Made by a program: the position numbers and the translations under genes. A stretch of DNA of 64,000 nt. It comes from Bilifractor sp002394235 (GTDB lineage Bacteria; Bacillota; Clostridia; Lachnospirales; Lachnospiraceae). The notes beneath the pieces were generated by a model that searched no databases, was not told the DNA's origin, and was given only the letters and a program-made list of their open reading frames with translations. Shown in pieces: positions 60,701 through 64,000 of the stretch (positions within the stretch are counted from its first letter, which is position 1; each line of letters starts with the position of its first letter). The DNA lies in assembly GCF_052118845.1 (NCBI RefSeq), contig NZ_JBQKGJ010000012.1, positions 1-64,000 on the forward strand, read 5' to 3'.

Positions 60701-61356
60701 CGCTCCGCAAGCAGATCACCCAGCTGAAATCCGAGATCAAGGCGCTCGGAACCGTAAATGTAAACGCCATTGAGGAATACCGGGAGCTGAAGGAACGCCA
60801 CGATTTCCTCCAGAGCCAGCACGATGACCTGATTAAGGCCTCCGACGATCTGAAGGGAATCATCCGACAGCTCGATGAAGGCATGCGCAAGCAGTTCAAG
60901 GAGCGTTTCGAACAGATCCGGGTGGAATTCAACAAGGTATTTCAGCAGCTCTTCGGCGGCGGCAAGGGAACCCTGGAGCTGACCGATGAGGAGAATATTC
61001 TGGAATCCGGCATAACCATTACGTCACAGCCGCCGGGGAAAAAGCTCCAGAACATGATGCAGCTGTCGGGAGGCGAGAAAGCTCTCACCGCAATCGCGCT
61101 TCTCTTCGCGATTCAGAACCTGAAGCCGTCGCCCTTCTGTCTGCTGGACGAAATCGAAGCTGCCCTCGACGATAACAACGTAGGCCGCTTCGCCGCGTAT
61201 CTGCATAAGTTGACAAAAAATACGCAGTTTATTATTATTACTCACAGACGCGGAACCATGGCGGCGGCCGACCGCCTGTATGGAATTACCATGCAGGAAA
61301 AGGGCGTATCGGTCCTTGTCTCCGTTGACCTGATCCGCGAGCAGCTCGACAACTGA
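57790..61356 (+). CDS. smc: Chromosome segregation protein SMC
   Basis: A 1188-residue condensin ATPase. Walker A GPNGSGKSN (31-39), two long coiled-coil arms (about 165-500 and 670-1000), a hinge around 515-640 (GVVADLIKTDKKYETAIETA and SPGGSMTGG) and the C-terminal LSGGEKAL signature with LLDEIEAALDDNN. It works with ScpA and ScpB in chromosome compaction. The ATG overlaps the rnc stop by ten bases. ftsY follows after 141 bases that include a short tandem repeat. Confidence 0.97.
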   Translation: MYLKSIEMQGFKSFALRTRLEFHNGVTGIVGPNGSGKSNVGDAVRWVLGEQSAKSLRGGNMQDVIFAGTENRKPVGFAMVAITLDNADRKLNFDADEVTVMRKLYRSGESEYQLNGRNCRLRDINELFYDTGIGKEGYSIIGQGQVEKILSGKPDERRELFDEAAGIVKFKRRKATVLKKLEDEEANLVRVNDILSEVTRQIGPLEKQSGKAEEYLRKRDSLRTLDIQLFQIDEGRTEGQLLELNQNKKIAEEHLDDLNVRLEKTRLEYQRVEKELEDLEASISSSRDSLQAAALEKQQHEGQINVLREQIRAAETNRKLLHDRLDTIEEDKASRIRNADEQRQEQQKLTEKLTAAEKERDARERDASEIEAEIAGKNSAAEQSRSDTIALLNNRTTIRERLQRYDTMLEQIEIRKSELSSRILQMKESESREKDNLRKYEEEFSAVSSEVEKYRKSEAEKEKQIIALKQMLDEENHQLETGQTAYHREASRLESLRNIAERYEGYGNSIKRVMEQKDSNPGIHGVVADLIKTDKKYETAIETALGGALQNIVTDNESTAKYLIEYLKRGHFGRATFLPLTAMRDDTPLSQNIQSVLREDGVLGVADTLVSCDKIYQSVIRRLLGKTVVVDTIDHAIAVSRRHRQSVRMVTLEGELLSPGGSMTGGSFKYNSNLLGRRRQIKELESSVQSLKKEMQELQKKIEGQRTQRNDLRSRLAEEQDALQKLLIRQNTARVNRDGAKEKSDSLSADFGRLTAERDEINGQIAEIREKRSLIGGELESSQKEEENLEDKLRQITDESQALRQKQQNAIAERDQARLTCSNIRQQAAFLEEKLRTTESEIRRLDEERETLLHSIDDGESDTDSKESMITAIQNKIDELTGTISDARKNGESLQTRKEELTRNHREFFEKRDRLSTEKTEMDQEIFRLDSQIEKLREQKENQINYLYEEYQITPDQAEAVHFDEMPDRTPLRKQITQLKSEIKALGTVNVNAIEEYRELKERHDFLQSQHDDLIKASDDLKGIIRQLDEGMRKQFKERFEQIRVEFNKVFQQLFGGGKGTLELTDEENILESGITITSQPPGKKLQNMMQLSGGEKALTAIALLFAIQNLKPSPFCLLDEIEAALDDNNVGRFAAYLHKLTKNTQFIIITHRRGTMAAADRLYGITMQEKGVSVLVSVDLIREQLDN

Positions 61357-61410
61357 CAGCAGCATTGCGATGAAAAGCAGCTGTTTCCCGGCTCTATCGC
61401 AGCTGTATTC

Positions 61411-61476
61411 TGTTTCTACAACAGCTGTCTCATGTTTCTACAGCGGCCGCATTACGTTTCTGCAGCAGCTGCTTCA
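61411..61476. repeat. Three tandem 22-bp units between smc and ftsY
   Basis: Units 61411-61432, 61433-61454 and 61455-61476 share GTTTCTACAGC-GC and CAT/CAC ends. It ends just before the ftsY ribosome binding site (AAAGGAG). Confidence 0.8.
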
Positions 61477-61497
61477 TGATTTTAAAGGAGAAAAAAT

Positions 61498-62427
61498 ATG
61501 GCAGGTTTTTTCAGCCGGCTGTTTAAGGGACTGTCCAAAACCCGTGACAGCATGAACGAAAATCTGGACGAGGCCTTCGGATGCTCGGAGATCGACGACG
61601 AGTTCTATGAATGTCTGGAGGAAGCCCTTGTTGCAAGCGACATGGGAATTGAAACCACCGAGACGGTTATCGACAATCTGAAGGAAATTGTGTCGGATCT
61701 CGATCTCAAAAAGCCGGCGGACTGCAAGAAATACATGGTTGACTGCTTCCGCCAGCAGATGAAGGTGGAAGAAAACGCCTACGAATTTGAGAACAGACAA
61801 TCCGTCATCCTCGTCGTCGGCGTTAACGGGGTCGGCAAGACGACGACCGTCGGCAAGCTCGCCGCCAAGCTCCATCATCAGGGCAAAAAGGTTATCATCG
61901 CAGCCGCGGATACCTTCCGCGCGGCAGCGATTCCGCAGCTGGAGACCTGGGCGGACCGCGCGAAGGTGGATATCATCACCGGACAGGAAGGCGCGGATCC
62001 CGCTTCCGTCGTATACGACGCGGTTGCCGCGGCGAAAGCCCGCAAAGCCGACGTTCTGCTGATCGACACAGCGGGACGTCTCCATAATAAGAAAAATCTC
62101 ATGAACGAGCTTCAGAAAATTTATAAAATTCTCGCCAATTCCTACCCGGAAGCATATCTGGAGACCCTGCTCGTTCTTGACGGAACCACCGGTCAGAACG
62201 CTATTCTTCAGGCCAAAAGTTTCGCCGAGGTCGCACACATCACAGGCCTTGTCATCACCAAGCTCGATGGCACAGCGAAGGGCGGCATCGCCGTCGCCGT
62301 GCAGTCCGAGCTTCAGATTCCGGTCAAATACATCGGAGTTGGAGAACAGCTTGACGACCTGCAGAAGTTCGATCCTGATTCGTATGTAAACGCGCTCTTC
62401 GAATCCAATCCTGAAAACGCACAATGA
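61498..62427 (+). CDS. ftsY: Signal recognition particle receptor FtsY
   Basis: 309 residues. The N-terminal four-helix bundle (about 1-95) and G domain: G1 GVNGVGKTT (108-116), G3 DTAGR (near 189), G4 TKLD (near 250) with the TKLDGTAKGG hallmark. It receives ribosome-nascent chain complexes at the membrane. The long acidic A domain of E. coli FtsY is absent, as in most Firmicutes. AAAGGAG lies ten bases before the ATG. Confidence 0.96.
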   Translation: MAGFFSRLFKGLSKTRDSMNENLDEAFGCSEIDDEFYECLEEALVASDMGIETTETVIDNLKEIVSDLDLKKPADCKKYMVDCFRQQMKVEENAYEFENRQSVILVVGVNGVGKTTTVGKLAAKLHHQGKKVIIAAADTFRAAAIPQLETWADRAKVDIITGQEGADPASVVYDAVAAAKARKADVLLIDTAGRLHNKKNLMNELQKIYKILANSYPEAYLETLLVLDGTTGQNAILQAKSFAEVAHITGLVITKLDGTAKGGIAVAVQSELQIPVKYIGVGEQLDDLQKFDPDSYVNALFESNPENAQ

Positions 62428-62525
62428 CAAGAAAGCCGGGACAGAAGTGCGTATCCTGACGCGGATCCCCTTCCTCCCTGAAAAAGCACAATGACAGATC
62501 CCACACCGCAGAAAGGAAAAACAAG

Positions 62526-63752
62526 ATGAGTGAGAAAGAAATGCTTACACTGAACGCCTTTGAAGAAGCCTCAGAGATCGTAAAGAGGGTCACTTCCGAC
62601 ACCAAGCTGGTCTACAGCGAATATTTCAGTGCTCAGACTGGAAACCGCTGCTATCTGAAGCCGGAGAACATGCAGGTAACCGGCGCCTACAAGATCCGCG
62701 GCGCCTATTATAAGATCAGCACGATGAGTGAAGAGGACCGTCAGAAGGGACTCATCACCGCATCCGCGGGCAACCACGCACAGGGAGTCGCGTATGCTGC
62801 AAAGGCCTACGGCTGCAAGGCAGTTATTGTAATGCCGACAACCACGCCCCTGATCAAGGTAGAACGGACAAAGAGCTACGGCGCGGAGGTTGTTCTCTAC
62901 GGAGATGTCTATGACGATGCCTGCAAGAAGGCTCTTCAGCTCGCTGCGGAAAACGGCTACACCTTCATCCATCCCTTTGATGACCTGACCGTCGCGACCG
63001 GACAGGGCACCATCGCCATGGAAATCATCAAGGAGCTTCCGATCGTCGATACCATCCTGGTTCCCATCGGAGGAGGCGGTCTCGCGACCGGCGTTTCCAC
63101 CCTCGCCAAGCTTCTGAATCCGAAGATCCACGTCATCGGTGTGGAACCGGCTGGCGCGAACTGCATGCAGGTGTCCCTGAAAAACGGCAAAGTCACCGAG
63201 CTTCCGAGTGTGAACACAATTGCAGACGGCACTGCGGTAAAACGTCCAGGCGAAAAGATTTTCCCATATATTCAGAAGAACATCGATGAAATCATCACCA
63301 TTCCGGATGAGGAGCTCGTGGTGGCATTCCTGGATATGGTGGAAAATCACAAGATGATTGTCGAAAACTCCGGTCTTCTCACAGTAGCAGCCCTCAAGCA
63401 TCTGAAACCGGAAAACAAGCGCGTTGTAGCTGTCATGAGCGGCGGCAACATGGATGTCATCACCATGTCCTCCGTCGTTCAGAACGGATTGATTGCGCGC
63501 GACAGAATCTTCACCGTCTCCGTCCTTCTGCCGGACCGCCCGGGCGAACTTGTACGGGTGTCCACCGTCATCGCGCAGAACCGGGGCAACGTTATCAAGC
63601 TGGAGCACAATCAGTTCTACAGCACCAACCGGAACGCTGCTGTTGAACTCCGGATTACCATGGAGGCCTTCGGAACCGACCACAAGAATCAGATCCTCAA
63701 GGCACTCGAAGAGGCGGGATTCAACCCGAAGGAGAAGCACACAAGTCTCTGA
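62526..63752 (+). CDS. ilvA: Threonine ammonia-lyase (catabolic type with ACT domain)
   Basis: Deaminates threonine to 2-oxobutyrate with PLP. 408 residues. The PLP lysine sits in TGAYKIRGA (about 49-57), SAGNHAQGVA (about 80-89) and the glycine loop GGGGLATG (about 180-187). The C-terminal part (about 325-405; SVLLPDRPGELVRVSTVIAQ) is a single ACT domain. One ACT unit and about 400 residues fit the catabolic or CimA-bypass-like TdcB/IlvA group rather than the 500-residue biosynthetic enzyme. It follows ftsY after 98 bases without an evident shared function. Confidence 0.9.
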   Translation: MSEKEMLTLNAFEEASEIVKRVTSDTKLVYSEYFSAQTGNRCYLKPENMQVTGAYKIRGAYYKISTMSEEDRQKGLITASAGNHAQGVAYAAKAYGCKAVIVMPTTTPLIKVERTKSYGAEVVLYGDVYDDACKKALQLAAENGYTFIHPFDDLTVATGQGTIAMEIIKELPIVDTILVPIGGGGLATGVSTLAKLLNPKIHVIGVEPAGANCMQVSLKNGKVTELPSVNTIADGTAVKRPGEKIFPYIQKNIDEIITIPDEELVVAFLDMVENHKMIVENSGLLTVAALKHLKPENKRVVAVMSGGNMDVITMSSVVQNGLIARDRIFTVSVLLPDRPGELVRVSTVIAQNRGNVIKLEHNQFYSTNRNAAVELRITMEAFGTDHKNQILKALEEAGFNPKEKHTSL

Positions 63753-63942
63753 TCCCTCTGGTACGAAGGCACCACAGAAACATAGAAAGTACTTTAGAAG
63801 CACTTCCGGCATTTATCCGGATCAGCAGGCAGAGTCATCCCGCAGGCAGCCTTGTCTCAGAGCGGATGCGCCTGCGAACCGGATCTGTGCTCACCGCCTG
63901 CAGGCAGGAAACGGCATATCAGAGAATCAACGGTCGGAAAGC
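63753..63942. other. Spacer after ilvA
   Basis: No terminator with a T-run and no gene is visible in this 190-base stretch. The only notable feature is the repetition of CAGGCAG around 63829-63905. Confidence 0.4.
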
Positions 63943-64000
63943 ATGAATCAGAAAATCAACTATCAGAAAGAAATGGAAAAGGTTCTGGCAGAGCTGAAAG
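63943..64000 (+). CDS. 5' end of a gene, possibly queH
   Basis: ATG at 63943 with GGAAAG just before it, open to the window edge for 19 codons (MNQKINYQKEMEKVLAELK). The NYQKE-MEK start is similar to that of epoxyqueuosine reductase QueH of Firmicutes, where it precedes a CCAPC motif. With only 19 residues this is a weak match and the window cuts the diagnostic part. Confidence 0.35.
   Translation, partial: MNQKINYQKEMEKVLAELK

Overview
The window reads as a stretch of chromosome from an anaerobic Gram-positive bacterium of the Clostridia, most likely Lachnospiraceae. This rests on several things: pta and ackA as neighbours, a catabolic-type threonine ammonia-lyase, a 4-hydroxybutyrate dehydrogenase of the Clostridium kluyveri type, ECF-type vitamin uptake, DUF1292 and PFL-family proteins, class III pantothenate kinase, a bL32 gene with a zinc motif, AGGAGG-type ribosome binding sites and TTGACA/TATAAT promoters. 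Nothing marks it as plasmid or prophage. Most genes are core housekeeping, but the spacers between them carry many repeats.

Layout. 1-5.9 kb: the 5' end of a group II intron behind a terminator, then aroC and a glycerol-dehydrogenase-like gene on the minus strand, a rhomboid-like membrane protein and lysA. 5.9-12.8 kb: tRNA-Leu(CAA), a patatin-like lipase, an ACT protein, a histidine phosphatase and an amino-sugar cluster (hexapeptide-repeat GlmU-like protein, glmM, glmS). 13-16.6 kb: a pantothenate uptake component with coaX on the minus strand, then a phosphopantetheinyl transferase overlapping a HAD phosphatase. 16.9-20.4 kb: an ABC importer of the TrpXYZ type. 20.4-24 kb: tadA, rpsO, pnp. 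24.4-28.2 kb: a GH31 glycosidase with a uroporphyrinogen-decarboxylase-fold protein. 28.2-32.2 kb: dut and DUF1292, then a large Tet(M)-like GTPase fused to a Rae1/YacP-type NYN nuclease domain. 32.2-35.6 kb: a structured leader candidate, a TetR regulator, an unrecognised protein and 4-hydroxybutyrate dehydrogenase. 35.7-36.1 kb: a MITE-like element. 36.2-49.6 kb: rpsF, rpsR, ftsW, acpP, a degenerate sirtuin, gltX, a UvrD-type helicase, a zinc-finger anti-sigma-like protein, polA, coaE, walJ, an ACT protein and a PFL-family protein. 49.8-55.4 kb: tmcAL (minus), pta, ackA, rpmF and a surface lipoprotein. 55.5-64 kb: plsX, a second ACP, rnc, smc, ftsY, a threonine ammonia-lyase and the first codons of what may be queH.

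Functionally, the window joins envelope precursor synthesis (glm genes, ftsW, plsX, ACPs), coenzyme A and carrier-protein supply (panT-like, coaX, coaE, phosphopantetheinyl transferase), translation and RNA decay (rpsO-pnp, rpsF-rpsR, tadA, tmcAL, rnc, gltX, the GTPase-nuclease fusion) and fermentation (pta-ackA, 4hbD, ilvA, a gldA-like gene).

The most interesting items are the single-chain Tet(M)-like GTPase plus Rae1-like nuclease, the three-hairpin leader before the TetR gene, and several layers of repeats: 183-bp elements with 14-bp and 13-bp terminal inverted repeats, a 363-bp MITE-like element, an inverted 100-bp pair around ackA-rpmF, and many short tandem duplications (18-38 bp units) at gene borders.
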